Of a stretch of 64,000 nucleotides of DNA, positions 13,828 through 26,519 are shown piece by piece. A model generated the notes under the pieces. The model ran no database searches. It saw nothing but the letters and a program-made list of their open reading frames with translations, and was not told the origin of the DNA. A program made the translations under genes and the position numbers. The number at the start of each line of letters is the position of its first letter. Position 1 is the first letter of the stretch. This DNA is from Carallia brachiata (Eukaryota > Streptophyta > Magnoliopsida > Malpighiales > Rhizophoraceae): assembly GCA_021464245.1 (NCBI GenBank), contig JADCRB010000046.1:4921813-4985812 (forward strand). Direction: 5' to 3'.

Positions 13828-15490
13828 CACTCAGCAACTTCATGCATCTCAGTAGTCACAAGTTCAAACTCACCTGGATCTTTCTCTGATGGCTTTAAGA
13901 CATAGGTATTTCCACAAGTAACTGCAATAGGAAACATCTGTGGAAAAATAATGGGCCAAACATTAAGAAGGCTTCTTTTTCTTTTCTTTGGAAACTATAA
14001 AGTCTATTAAAAAGGAGCCAGAATAATCCATCAATGGGGCAAATTAACACTCGATAACAACGGGCGAATTTGAGAAAAAGCTAGACTTGGCCTAGCCGAC
14101 TGTTTCTACCAATTATAAAGAAAACTCCATACAAGCAGCACTAAATTTGCCCTTGATGAAAGTAATAAATGGCAATTGTGAAGATGCATTTAGAAGGCAT
14201 ACCCATAAGGGAATCATTGCTGGAAAGTTGAAAGGGCAAATCCCAGCACATACACCAAGTGGCTCTCTAATGCTATAGGTATCAATTCCATTTGATACAT
14301 TAGAGACGTACTCCCCCATTTGTAGAGTTCCCATTCCACAAGCATGTTCCACCACCTCTGGAATAAAATAAAATAAAATAAAATTGATATAGCGAAAGCA
14401 CTTCAATAATCAAGCACAAAACCTTTTAAAAATACTAGGACCAGACAATCAACAAATGTGATGCAATCCAAACTAACCAAGTCCACGGAAAACATCTCCA
14501 TGTGCATCTTTCAGAGTTTTCCCCTGTTCGGTGGTGATGTTCTTTGCAGCTTATCCTACAAGAAAATTGTGACGATTCATATAAACCGAAGATCTAACAA
14601 AAAAATAAAAATAATGAAAACAACAAGAACAAAAATGACAAAAGTATCGGTTATGTGAATCTTTTCTCATAATAAGCCTACATTGTTCAATAGAATTTAT
14701 GTTTCCAACGTAAAATAAAAGATGATACCGAGTTAGAAAAGAGCATGCTTACAATGTCTCTGCGGATAAGCTCCTGGAGCTTGAACATGATGCGTTGACG
14801 AGTTGTAACTGGTGTGTTGCGCCACGAAGGATAAGCCTGCTTAGCTGCAGAGACTGCAGCTTTGAACTCTTCATTTGTAGTCAAAGGAACTTGTGACACA
14901 ACTTCTTGTGTTGCCTATTTGCCAGAACATTAATTCATTACAAACACCTAAATAATAATAAAACTCGCAAAAAAAAAATTGCAAAAGGAAAATTCAATTC
15001 CCAGCACACTCACCGGGTTTATCACATCTATGGCAGAGGATGATTGTGAGTCAACAAACGTCCCTCCAATAAGATTGGGGACCCTCTGTTACATCACAAT
15101 TTACATAAGATGAGGCAAAAGGCATTTAACTTCAACAGAAATGCATGTACTTGCCAAACAGCCAAGAATTTGCCGTTGTTTATTTATTTTTAGCTCGATT
15201 TTTGAATTTTTAGCTCGATATTTTTTCAAAAAATTTTAAAAAAAGGAAGAATCTAATCCAAATAATAAGTAATAACATACGGAAACATAGAAAAGAAAAA
15301 GAAGAAATTCAGGTGCCATTCGAAAATAAAATAAACCAAAAAAAAAATAAAAAGAATAGAAAGATTTTCAATCTGAAAACCAAGAAATTCAAACGCGTTC
15401 ACTTCCCCTTGCACTTTCTCAGTAACCAAACAGATCATCAAACTCCATGCACTCCTTCTGTCAAGTAATCTACTAAAACACAGAAGAAGC

Positions 15491-15536
<46 letters not shown>

Positions 15537-15823
15537 TAAAATCACCGGAGGGTGAGGATGCTTGGAAGAGAGCTCAGCAGCAGTAGAGAAGCGAGAATAT
15601 GTTAAAGCAAAGATTTGAGGTCTCAAGGCCCTTAGATTTCTCACTGAAAAAACAAAGACACGCACACACACCCCAAAAAACAAAAACCATACTTCAAATT
15701 TAACCAACAGAAAGAAAGGAAAAAGATAATCGAAATCCTAATCAAGTAAAGAGACCTGATTGATAAATAAATTTTCTTTTTTTTTTTTGTTTTACCTTTT
15801 TGGAAAGAGCTTTGGAGCAACAT
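9693..15823 (-). CDS. ALDH6B2: Methylmalonate-semialdehyde dehydrogenase, copy 1 (19 exons; 1-nt frame break in exon 5)
   Basis: Mitochondrial CoA-acylating dehydrogenase of valine and pyrimidine catabolism: (methyl)malonate semialdehyde + CoA + NAD+ gives propionyl-/acetyl-CoA, CO2 and NADH. Exons on minus: 15823-15796, 15643-15546, 15085-15014, 14914-14753, 14555-14478, 14357-14203, 13937-13874, 13162-13083, 12587-12522, 12103-12053, 11954-11803, 11576-11486, 11308-11228, 10790-10713, 10588-10553, 10458-10415, 10326-10248, 10007-9917, 9805-9693. All introns are GT-AG. The start at 15823 gives a basic, acid-free transit peptide (MLLQSSFQK, then VRNLRALRP). Exon 11 holds the catalytic Cys in GQRCMAL, near residue 321; the ALDH base glutamate is replaced in NMGAKNH, as in CoA-dependent members. 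Length is 539 residues if the frame is kept. Exon 5 has 78 nt where copy 2 has 79: a base is missing near 14546, and no alternative splice site that I see mends it. It is either a sequence error or a disabled gene. Confidence 0.9.
13792..13822. repeat. (GA)n microsatellite in intron 7 of MMSDH copy 1
   Basis: About 15 GA units lie some 50 bases downstream (in gene orientation) of the exon 7 donor. On the transcribed strand this is a CT tract. It is likely polymorphic. Confidence 0.9.
15491..15536. repeat. Compound (AT)n(AG)n microsatellite beside the exon 2 donor of MMSDH copy 1
   Basis: An AT run is followed by an AG run. The AG end lies only about ten bases from the exon 2 5' splice site (exon ends at 15546). 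In the transcript the intron therefore begins with its donor and then a CU-rich and UA-rich tract, which could affect splice-site use. Confidence 0.9.
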
Positions 15824-17924
15824 CTCTCTTTGCTCTTGCTTTGTCTTTTGTTTCTCCTTCTCCTCTTTGTTACGCGAAGAAAATGTTTTCTAATGTAACA
15901 AAAGAGAGCGATGAGACCACCCGAGGCACTGGCTGTGGCTGGAACCAGCGTTTCTCTTTCGGTATTGACTGAATTCAGAATTTTTTTACCGACCGTCCAA
16001 ACCTTCTAAATTAAGGATATTAACGTAAAAACTGCAGTACTAAGGTTTAGATGTTTTTTTTTTTTAATTTTTTAGGCTTAAATCAATTAATTGAGTGAAA
16101 GAGTACTTAAACAGATTAAAGATTTAAATTCTTAATTTTTTTTACTGATATATTATTAATACTATTTAAACAGACTATGTGATTTAATGTGAGGAAAATT
16201 CATTGAAATTCATCACTGTTTTATTTAGATCATAGATCAGTCTTTGGGTTTGATTAATAGCCTGTTTGAATTGGCAGAGAAAGGTAGGAAAAGGCAAAAA
16301 AATATATAATTATTATTTTATTATTTGTTTATAATTTTTTATTTTTCATAATTTTTTTATTTAAAAATTATATGATTAATAACCTGTTTGAATTGGTAGA
16401 GAAGAGTAGGAAAAGGAAAAATATATATACTTATTATTTTATTATTTATTTATAATTTTTTATTTCTCATAATATTTTTTATTTAAAAATTTTATTTTTT
16501 TCATAATTTTTTTATAAATTAATATTTATTTTTTCTTTTTAATTATTTTCTTTTTCACTACTTTTTCCACTAGTCAAATAATTTATTTTCCTCACAATTA
16601 TATCTCTCATAAAGTACTATTTATTTTTCTTTTTCTATTATTTTTTTTCTAATAACTTTTTTCACTTATTCAAATAACTTTATTTTCTTATTACTTTATT
16701 TTCTATACCTTTTTTTTTTAATCCAAACACACTCAAATAACTTTATTTTCTGATTACATTCTTTTTCACACTTTTCTTCTCAATTCAAACACACTATAAA
16801 GAGAAATGCAAATTTCCGTCGGCGGTTAGATCACGTAATTTTGTCACCGGTGGGAGTAATCCAATCCAATAAGCGCAGAGACTTCCAATTTCAATTGCTC
16901 GCTTACCGTTTTCAACGGTAAAAAAGGGTGGGGATATAGAGGAAAAGAAAGACAGACGCCGCCTGAATCCTACGCTGATATCATGTATCAGATATTTAAT
17001 TATTACGATTACGATTTGCTTTGTATGATCATTAATTGTATATTTTATTTTAAATTTATTAATGATACCTGAACCTGAACAAATTCAAAATTTCGGATAA
17101 CAAAAAGACAACGCCCGACAGCGACAAGGTTACCTTTGCCACGGCATGGCCACGTGAGATCCACCAATCGCCGGGCGCGTCAAAACATGAAAGCGCGTGA
17201 CTTCGATTCTTCCCCCTTTTAATACTAAACTCATCAATCATGCTAATCCATTGGATAATCTTCATTAGGCGCAAGGACCCAAAATTAAAGTTTAGGCAGA
17301 ATCTGTCTTCAATAAGGTGACAACAGCACCACAGTAAAACCCCTACATTAAGTCGATCCACATCCTCTTCCTGCAGTTTTTTTTCCTCCCAAAAATCTTT
17401 GCAGGCTAAAAAGTTTGTAAACGCAGTCTACCATGCTGTTACAAGCACAACAGGATCAGCCAAAGGCAGAACCATTTTTCTCTGATGGCTCCTCCCAGCA
17501 TAGATAATATTCAAAAACAAATAGAAATCTGTACATATTCATAGGCACCATGGCTAGTTGTCTTTTTTCTTTCATCTCATCCTAAAAAGATTTGTTTTTG
17601 GTTCTCAAAGCTTGCAGAAATCTACCAATAGGAATCAAAGTAAAAAAGATACATTACATGAAACATGAAGTAAAAGGACTATTCTGCTACAAACTTGTGT
17701 CACAAAGGCACCTAAAAAAATGATAATAATAATAAAATAAAATAAAAAAGCGATCGCAAAAGCGACTCCGGAATGCTCTTAAAAAGAAACTATCAATGTA
17801 ATTTAAATAAGAATGTATGATCATAAGATTTCTATGTCTGAAACAGGGGTGGAAGCTAGGAGTATGCCTACTTCTGTACAATTTCTGAATCTTGTTTCTA
17901 AAGCAAATTTTCCAACGAAGATCT
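15824..17924. other. Intergenic DNA between the two MMSDH copies
   Basis: This 2.1-kb spacer holds the promoter and 5' UTR of copy 1 (directly above 15823) and the 3' UTR of copy 2 (below 17925). A CT/AG-rich leader precedes the copy 1 ATG. The middle is occupied by a MITE-like AT-rich element (16258-16795). A minus-strand open frame at 17059-17361 matches nothing I recognise. Confidence 0.6.
16258..16795. mobile_element. MITE-like AT-rich element with imperfect terminal inverted repeats
   Basis: The left end reads AGCCTGTTTGAATTG. The right end, read in reverse complement, is AGTGTGTTTGAATTG, so the ends form an imperfect inverted repeat. Inside, a unit of about 121 bp starting at 16252 is repeated directly at 16373. 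The rest is T-rich with recurring TTTTTCAC and CAAATAA blocks. There is no coding capacity. The size and termini suit a non-autonomous DNA transposon (hAT or Mutator type), but I could not define a target duplication. A related AT-rich stretch without clear ends is at about 39210-39500. Confidence 0.5.
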
Positions 17925-20900
17925 CTACAAACTTGGTAATGCCAGTGATGGTAAATCTCCACTTGGCAAATCACTCCATTGTTGACTCACGGTTTTGACT
18001 TGGGTGTAAAACTGAATTCCTGTCTTACCTATAAAAATTTACATAAGTCAAGTTTACATCTACAGAAACTAACCTACTCAACTGATATGGGAATGCTTTT
18101 CTCGAAGGAAGAAGTTGATAGTAATCATCCAAACGAAGCAAGCTTACCGTCAAAGCTGAGTTCTCCAGCAAAAGATGGCTTGGAGCCAATAAATGAAGAG
18201 AATGGCAATGGCACCGAGATGGGAACATTTATGCCTACCTGAGTCAGTCCAGTTCATTTCAAAACATCAGTAAAATAGAAACAAAGAAAATACCTATCCA
18301 TCAAGCAACTGCAAAAATTGTGGACCAATGTCCTGAAAATTGACAAAGAGCTTACAAAAAGATTACGACACTTCGTTGTATTTCACGAAAAATTATGACA
18401 TCAAAAGCATCGACAACATGTACACAGGTCATCTCACCTGGCTGACCTCAACCTCGGTCTGAAATTTCCTTGCCGCTATACCAGATGTTGTAAATATACA
18501 AGCGCCGTTGCAATATCTATATGAGGACAATCAAATAAAGACACAACAATATGACAAATCATTTGTACCATATAATTAGTAAAGCAAGTTCGAATTTGAA
18601 AAAAACCTATTTCCATTGACAATGTGTATGGCCTCTTCAATAGTATTGCCTGAGTGGCAAGGAAACCATCAGTCAATTTTCTCAACCAACTTGATAATTG
18701 TACAAATGGAAAAAGTTGATCGAAGTCAAACCTGCAGACAAAGGAGGACTGGGCCTAATATTTCCTCCTGCAGAAAACAAACATGGAGTGCGTGAGACAA
18801 AATTTAAACTGACAAGCAATCATTAAAGGCCACTTCTGTAAGCAAGATGAACCACCTTGTAAATTTCCATGTTGACAGTGACATCAGATAAGATGGAGGG
18901 ACCGATAAAGTTTCCATTTTCATACCCTGGAACCTAGAAGTGATCCATAAGTTGACATCACATAAGACACCAATTTGGAGCCTTTAAATCTCCAGGCAGA
19001 AACCAATGAGCAAATCACCACAAGCATTTGGGCCAAGCACAAGTCTTGATGCATAAGTTATTTTTCTGTAAGTTTATGGTAAACAATAATATATATATAT
19101 ATATATTCAGTGAAAACTACTACATGATAATTTATTTCCATCTATAAGAGAATCTCTATTCATTGCTAAATTTATATTGAACAATGATAAATCTTTTTCT
19201 AAATCATTGCAATGAGGTAACAGATACCCAGATAGGATAAACTATTACTCGTGGCAGCTAAAGCTGTAGGGTGGTTGCCTTTGGTCTCTTCTAATATAGC
19301 CAGAATTTCAATGCTTAGCTGCCTTTTACAACTATAGCTAGACTGCCATCCAAGTATTGAAGGTTTCATAAGCAGACCAAAGCATAAAGAAGAACCTAAA
19401 TTTTTTTGTTGCGTGTACATCTTATTCGTATATTATTGACCATTGCTTCAAATTTAGGCAGTTTCCCCGTTTGTGGGAGCTTTGTGCACTGGGAATGCCC
19501 TTATTTGTAAATCTCGCACTGGGACTCTATTCTTCTCTTATATTCCATGACACTGCATTTAGTAGGTCTTTTTGTGAAATCTTTCCCACTCTTCAGCATG
19601 TGAACATGCATAGCGCATCTAAATATGGAGATCTTAACATCACAGTATTGTATACAAAATTAGCAAATATGACTCTCCATTTGCCAATATTGTATTGTCT
19701 AAACCAAGACAACAATCTTCATATCAACATTGGATTTAATTCACATTAAAATGGCTTTTTTTTTCCCTTCTTTTCACAGGAATGCTAGAAATCCTTTAAT
19801 CTACCCCACATTAAAAGTTTGTTCACACGCTTGTATTTAGTTGCTTCACCAAAATGCAATTATTTGCAACCCATACAGAGTATATCCAATATACTCAAAA
19901 TTATAGTTATCCTGCACATCATATGCATAGGAGCAAGATTATAAATGCTCCATGTATCCGATGGACCAACAATATGGAACATGAAAGCTACGACAGAGAA
20001 CTGCGAATGCACATACTATGAGCGCACATGCAAAATTAAAGCCAATCATCCATAGCAGCGCAGTTCATGCAAGAACTTGTACCCGTAGGTCAGCTTAAAA
20101 AAAGGAACAAAATCAGCTACCAGAATGTTTCTTCCATCAAGAACTAGCTTGGCACCACTTTCAACACTTGTCTGAATCAATGTGCATATCCGCTCCTTTG
20201 CCTATCAATAAATAAGATATTTAGCAACAAAAAAGCCAGTAGCTATCATATGCCCAACAGAGGCTGCAAAATTTTTTCCAACAGGTCTCAAAAGCACATA
20301 AAGTCAAGACATTTCCAATCAGTAAATTATAAAGACCAATTACTTCCAAATCCTAACCTATCAAAAAGGAAAATAAACTCTTACAAGTCCTAATTCCGCT
20401 TAAATGAACTGCTGATTGATTGGTAAAAGGTAAAAACTTTGACTCAAGCTTGCACCTGCTGGCTAATGACTGGACCAAGCTCTGAATCTGGTTCTGTTCC
20501 TGCAATTACTTTCAGCTCTTTGACACGCTCCACTAACTTTTCTTCCCTGTAAGAAAGTTCATGGCAAAACTCAGCTTCAGGAACCAAGATTAGTCTCTAA
20601 GCAATTTCACCTTTGAGGTATGTATACTCTCCACAGAGTACTCTTTCTTTATGAAAGAAATATATATATGTACTTGGCATTGCAACAATGTCCTTACCAT
20701 CGACTTAGACCTCCAACAAAGACAACGGCGCTAAGAGCTATGCACTTTTGCCCTGCTCCACCAAATCCAGCAGCAACTAGAGAATTTAAAGTAGCATCCA
20801 TGCTTGCATCAGGCATGACAACTGCATGATTTTTGGCTCCGATATTGTACTGAAGCAAACTAGTCAGATAGCCAATTTACATCCATTCTTCCATTCATGG

Positions 20901-23900
20901 AAAACTAAACATCTTGCTCACCAAATGAATTCCAGACTCAGTAAAGGGAGCGATAGATGTTACCTGAACACGTTTTCCTTTAGCTGATGCTCGTGCATAA
21001 GCATAATTGCCAGCCTGTCAGAAAGAGAGAAAAACCAGATGAGAACTTGAATAATAGATGAGAATCGACCCAAAGGGTAACAATCTTGCACAGTATGTTC
21101 TTCTTTCCCTTTTGATTTTACACATACAAGAACATCAACCAAGAAACTGCCAAGCACATAAAGAATACTTGAAGATATGGAAGCAAGCAAGAGAAAGGGG
21201 TAAGGGCATTTATAAATCCAAAAACAAAAGAAATATCAGGCCCAAAAGACAATGCAGTGATATCATTAGAATAAACAAAATTGCAAAACAAAGAAACATA
21301 CAACAAACTTTTATACAAGATTTTGACACAAATTTTAAGGAGAAACTACCCATAATAGCAAGAGATGCACATCCAGAAGCATTCTCAACAGTGATCCATT
21401 TGTTACACAAACTCATATCGTAAAGCAAAACAGAGTTCATAGTAAAGCTGAAAATAAAAGTTCCAGAACCTTGGGAGTTAAGAAAAGTTACTGTCCAAAC
21501 TATTGTTTGTTATAGCCTCATGAGCAAATTGTAACATATTTCTCATGCCAAAAGAAACTTACTGAACTTGAGCCAACAAATGAGATAGCCTTGATATCAT
21601 CATCGTCACAAATAGCATTAATGATGTCCTGCTCCATATCAAGGTTTAAAAATGAGATTTCTACTTAAGTTCACATAAGGCTAAGGGGCAATGCATAAAA
21701 GGCAGACAAAGGAGAGGAAAAAAAAAACAGTTTCATTTCAAGCATAACCAATTGACATATTCACAAGCAGACATTCTAAAACATAGTGTGGTTAAACTTT
21801 AGTGCATGTTCACACAATGAAGGCAAGAAACACATGTGGAACCTGTACTTCAAGCTGTACTTCAAGTTCATGCAAGGTCACAAATTCCAGAAAAGGAAAT
21901 TGATAATATAAGCAAAAGATCATATCAATGCTGAAAGTAAAAGGCATATCTTCACACACTGTTAACATGAAATCTTACGTTGGTGCCATGAACGACATTC
22001 AAGACACCACTAGGCAAACCAGCCTCCATGGCTAGCTCTGCAAGAATCACTGAAGCCCCTGCAATAACAGTAACAACATGGAAATTTTCTAGTAAAAAGG
22101 GCTTGGGTGCAACAAAAGGCCAAGTTGCAAAACTATGCAAAGCATTGAACTATAAGTGGAAGCGTGCTATTTTTCATTGCTATTATCATCTAATGGTATG
22201 CATGTGGAAGCATTAATTCAAGAAGAATCTTTCTACTTCAACTCTTTAAAAGTTTGAATAAGAGAAATGACAAATTGAAAAATTCTTCAGAATTTCTATC
22301 TTATGAGAGAGAAGGTAAAAGAAACAAGAGAACTTTAGCAGGTCGAAGGTGGACAGAGGAGAGAGGAACTTTTCTGCCACAAGGCAGAGCATTGAACTAT
22401 AAGTGGCAATGCTTGGGAAACACAGCAAATACTTTTACAAATACAAACTCATTGACAAAAAAAAAAGAATCAAAATATGATAATCAAAAAGGAGGGAACC
22501 TTTGCAATTCAACAATCTTTGTGCATAACCCTTCATGCAGCCACATGCTTCAGATAAAATTCGCATCAGCAATGTATACCCCAACCAACCCAACAAGTTA
22601 GATGTTTGATGCTACTAAGCTTTAATGCACCATAACATAATAATGTAGCAATTACCTGGGTCCTTTTCTGATGGCTTCAGAATAAAGGTATTACCACATG
22701 TAATAGCAACAGGGAACATCTGCATAAAAGCACTTTAAAATCAGGAAAATAGTATGAAGACACTAAATCACATGATCTCTAATCATTTTCCTTCAAGCAA
22801 CCTATTGATGCACAAAAGACCACAAAGGGAACTGACTATGAGGCACAATAATGAGCTTATCATAACTGGAGGTTTGGCATCTGCTTCACCATACTGATCT
22901 CATGATTTGTTTCTGAAGTTGGTAAGATACAGAAATAGTGGCAAAACTATTCAAAACATATGTACTCTGGCCCAGATCAAAACAGCAATAAAAGAAAGAA
23001 TGCTCACCCAGAGAGGGATCAAGGCAGGAAATTCAAATGGGCAAATCCCAGCACAAACACCAAGTGGCTCTCTAATGCTGTAGGAATCAATCCCATTAGA
23101 CACATTGGAAACAAACTCCCCAATTTGCAGAGTTGCCAATCCACAAGCATGTTCCACCACCTCTACGAAGGAACATTCAAGAGTTTGCAGTCACAAAAAT
23201 CACCTTACAAAAATTTTCTTCGGTAAAAGATATAGAAACTAACCTAGCCCTCGTAACACATCATTGTATGCATCATTTAACGTCTTTCCATGTTCTGTAG
23301 TAATGCTCATGGCTAGTTTATCCTGAGAAATTATAACTTTAGTTCACATCAAACAAGGGAATTCCATAGGAGAACTAGAAGATGATTTGGGAACTATAGT
23401 ATAAAAATTCCAAAAGCTTACAATCTCTTTCCGAATAAGCTCCTGGAACTTGAACATGATCCGCTGACGAGTTGTGATAGGAGCATTTCGCCACAAAGGA
23501 AATGCACGCTTTGCTGCAAATACTGCAGCTCTGAATTCCTCAGTTGTAGTTAATGGCACTTGAGAAACAACTTGTTGTGTAGCCTGTCATGTATCAAAAC
23601 ATTAATCAAATGCAGCACAAAAAAAGCAATTTATCAAAATGGTTTCAAATCACAGAGAATGAACTCTTGACAGACAGCCTAAACTTACTGGATTAATAAC
23701 ATCAATGGAAGCAAACGACTGTGAATCAACAAATCTGCCTCCAATGAGATTAGGAACCCTCTGACATGCATCACTCAAATAAGATATAATCAGGTATAGC
23801 CAAAAAGGGAACTCTGAACCATGAAATGGTGGGAAGAAAAACAAGAAAAATGCAAGATGTAACCATATGTCTTTTTTTCCTCAAGGGATATGGTGGTTCA

Positions 23901-24042
23901 TTCTTTACCCTGCATCCCATAGAGTAATTAGCGACCTGAAAACTTACTGTAGGGTAGCGGTGCCTCCAAGACGGCTCAGCAACTGAGAGGCAATTGTTCC
24001 TCACAGAAGAATTCTCAGGTCTCAGTGACTTGAAGTTTCTCA
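17925..24042 (-). CDS. ALDH6B2: Methylmalonate-semialdehyde dehydrogenase, copy 2 (exons 2-19; 5' end spliced from upstream)
   Basis: Tandem paralogue of copy 1 with the same predicted reaction. Exons on minus: 24042-23948, 23760-23689, 23583-23422, 23322-23244, 23162-23008, 22719-22656, 22058-21979, 21628-21563, 21014-20964, 20849-20698, 20546-20456, 20201-20121, 18933-18856, 18767-18732, 18649-18607, 18516-18438, 18238-18148, 18028-17925. Lengths equal those of copy 1 except the first and last listed, exon 5 (79 versus 78) and exon 16 (43 versus 44). The catalytic Cys stands in GQKCIAL in exon 11; YNIGAKNH matches the CoA-dependent pattern. No ATG exon like exon 1 of copy 1 is visible within 600 bases upstream. 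Two N-termini are possible: splicing from the FAR1-like exon (phase 1 to phase 1), or an unspliced start at the ATG at 24061, which would give a serine/arginine-rich presequence. Exon 16 lacks one base near 18648, breaking the frame unless this is a sequence error. Confidence 0.88.
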
Positions 24043-24666
24043 CTGCAACAGAAGAAACCATCAAACCTTGGTAGAAGTTGAAGTCTTAACTCTAAGGCCC
24101 CTTGATGCCGGACAATCTAATACAACATCCCCCAACAATATTTATGTTACAATACATACAACAAAGTTTGTCACTAAAACATGTGCCCAGGGGTCACTGA
24201 CTTGAGTCACTAGACAGCATAAGAATAAACTAATTCAGGGCGTAAAGTCGAAAACCTTGAATAAGCATCTGGCAACCATACCCTACTGTTCTAGGGCACT
24301 AATTAATCATCAACCAGCTATAAATAAATAGATAGTCAGGCCGAACATTAACATTCAAAAGTCGCTTTAGCAAAAATGCAAAAGATAACTAAAATTTATG
24401 GATCTCTCTTAGCTCTGTTAGTTCAGTAAATAAAATGAAAAACAGTGAATGATTAATGGCAAATAAAATGAAAAACAGTGAATAGTTAATGGCAATAAAT
24501 CTAAAAACAAATAAATAACACCAGAAAAATCTTTAAAAACCCAAAAGAACAGAATGATAAACAATAAATGAACCATTTGAATAACATGAATGATTAACAC
24601 CACAACTAAAAATCTAAAATTACATCTTGTATGAAACCAACGATTAGCATCAAAAAATTCTAAAAA

Positions 24667-25302
24667 TTAAAAACAAGAACAAGAAGGATAATATAAAAGG
24701 AGGAAAATTGTTCTCAAAAACGAAAGAACTGGAAGAAAGGTTAGACCTGCTGTATTTCCTTGCCGAAGTTTAGCTTTAACATTGTAGACATGCTTTGGAG
24801 TAGACAGAAGCTCAGGGTTGCCTTGTCTTAATCTCTTTAGTATCTGGCGAGGCTTTAATCCAGCTTCTGTCATTTCTTTAATTAGTAAAACTTCCTTCTC
24901 TGAAAAACGACGAGAATACGGATGTTCTTTAATGTCTTTTATCGGGTCATGGTTGTGTGTTCCATTCTTTATGGTGAGTACCCACAAGCCGTCATCCTTC
25001 TTACCCACAGCTTCAAAAGGACAGTTAGTCAGCCGTGAACCTGTTTTTCTTCTGCGAATATGCTCAGCAGATGACTCATCAATAGCTTTCCTCCTATTAC
25101 GATAAACACCACCTCTGTCACAGCCAAGAACAACTACTCTATCTCTTTTAGATTGTTTGATAGTTACTACATATCCCTGGGATATAGCAAAATCCCCAAC
25201 ATGTTGTATCAGTTCTTCACGATCTACAAAAGTTCCGGGTGGAGGTGGAAGCATCTGTGGGCATTCATTCAAACCAGTACATTGAATGTCCATTATTGAC
25301 AT
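24667..25302 (-). CDS. FAR1 DNA-binding-domain exon, probably the 5' coding exon of MMSDH copy 2
   Basis: From the ATG at 25302 the frame encodes a proline-rich start and then a FAR1-type WRKY-GCM1 zinc-finger domain at about residues 24-120. The likely zinc ligands are Cys61 (LGCDRGG), Cys94 (TNCPFEA), His116 and His118 (THNHDP). A basic tail with PKHVYNVKAKLRQGN follows. An acceptor just before 25313 (GATGCAG) opens the exon. A donor after 24747 (GCAG then GTCTAAC) would end it in phase 1, which continues in frame into exon 2 of MMSDH copy 2 and gives a fusion of about 711 residues. Read through that donor, the frame stops after 211 residues, resembling FRS-related factors that carry only the FAR1 domain. 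No MULE transposase or SWIM domain is present. FAR1 domains bind DNA in the nucleus, which conflicts with a mitochondrial enzyme. Confidence 0.75.
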   Translation of the reverse strand: MSIMDIQCTGLNECPQMLPPPPGTFVDREELIQHVGDFAISQGYVVTIKQSKRDRVVVLGCDRGGVYRNRRKAIDESSAEHIRRRKTGSRLTNCPFEAVGKKDDGLWVLTIKNGTHNHDPIKDIKEHPYSRRFSEKEVLLIKEMTEAGLKPRQILKRLRQGNPELLSTPKHVYNVKAKLRQGNTAGLTFLPVLSFLRTIFLLLYYPSCSCF

Positions 25303-26519
25303 GCAAAGAACACCTGCATCCGATGGTAATATATGGCACCTTAGATATCTTCAGAATTGCACTCACGAAAATATTAAATGCCACAATATTAATACCAAGC
25401 TATTAGCAGTAATATAATTCCAACTGCCAAACAGTAAACTGTATCAGACTTATAAAGTGAACTGTGTTATTGTTGCAGAAACATGAAAACGACTTTAATT
25501 TGGGTGTATCTCTGACTACATTTCTCTAAAGAAAAAAATAAAAAAACCCGTTTGCTTAATGAAAATTCAAGAACAACACGAAACTGGAAATTTCATCTAC
25601 TACAGGGATTCTTTATGGACAGAAAATTTGAACAAATAGAAAACCATTTTTTATTATGTTAACTTTCATCTCTACTTTTCATAGTTATTAATATTATTGT
25701 TACTGCTCATAACATACAAAAGAAGTTAATCAAAAAGACAGGAATCACATGGCAGAGATAAAAATAAAGAGATATGGAGAAATACATTCACAGACCCAAA
25801 AGAATTTCACAGAGAGGCATGGCATACTCATGATATGCACGTCGGGAAAAAGATGAAAATTAACTTGTATGCAAGTGAGAAAGATGGAAACAAAGGGAGA
25901 TAACAAGATTTTGAACCTTTGGCAATCGCAATAAGCATGGTACGAAAGGGAAATTGGGGGTTTAAGGGATAGAGAATATAATGACGACGCAACCATTGGC
26001 ATGGACTATTGAGGCAAGCAAGTGTGGGGTGTGTCTGTAGTAATGATAAAACAACATCAGTGATCTACAGCAATAAACTTATTATTCCATAAAAGCATTT
26101 CTAGTCATCTACTTTTTTTTAGTAAATGAACCAAATTATGCCTATAAAATTGTTTCTTCCTTATTCCCTCTTCTCAATGATTGATCACTCCAGACTGGCA
26201 AATGCTAGGTTTTTCTCTCAATATTAACTCCAATCTTTTTTCCCCAAGTTAACATAAAATTAAGAAAAGAAAATGTGAATAATATCAAGAATTTCATTCG
26301 TTGAACATACCCAAAAAGAAAGCAAAAGATACCCAAAAAAAAAAAAAAAGGCTCGTTCATATGCAAGAGAAATGAAAACAATATCAATAAATAAAAAAAA
26401 GAAAAAATTCTGCCTGCGACCTATTTTCAAACAAATTTGAATCCTAAATTAATCAAGATTCAGAACCCTAAAGTTTTCGAACACATCGCAGGAGTGAAAC
26501 GGAGAAATCATATGCTTAC

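Noticed and set aside
15824..17924. Separate exon 1 of MMSDH copy 2 or a small gene in the spacer
   Set aside because: The spacer lies 3' of copy 2, and its open frames (such as 17059-17361) show no domain or splice partners.
24667..25302. FAR1-like ORF as a Mutator-type transposase gene
   Set aside because: Only the N-terminal zinc-finger domain is present. There is no MULE transposase domain, no SWIM finger and no long terminal inverted repeats nearby.
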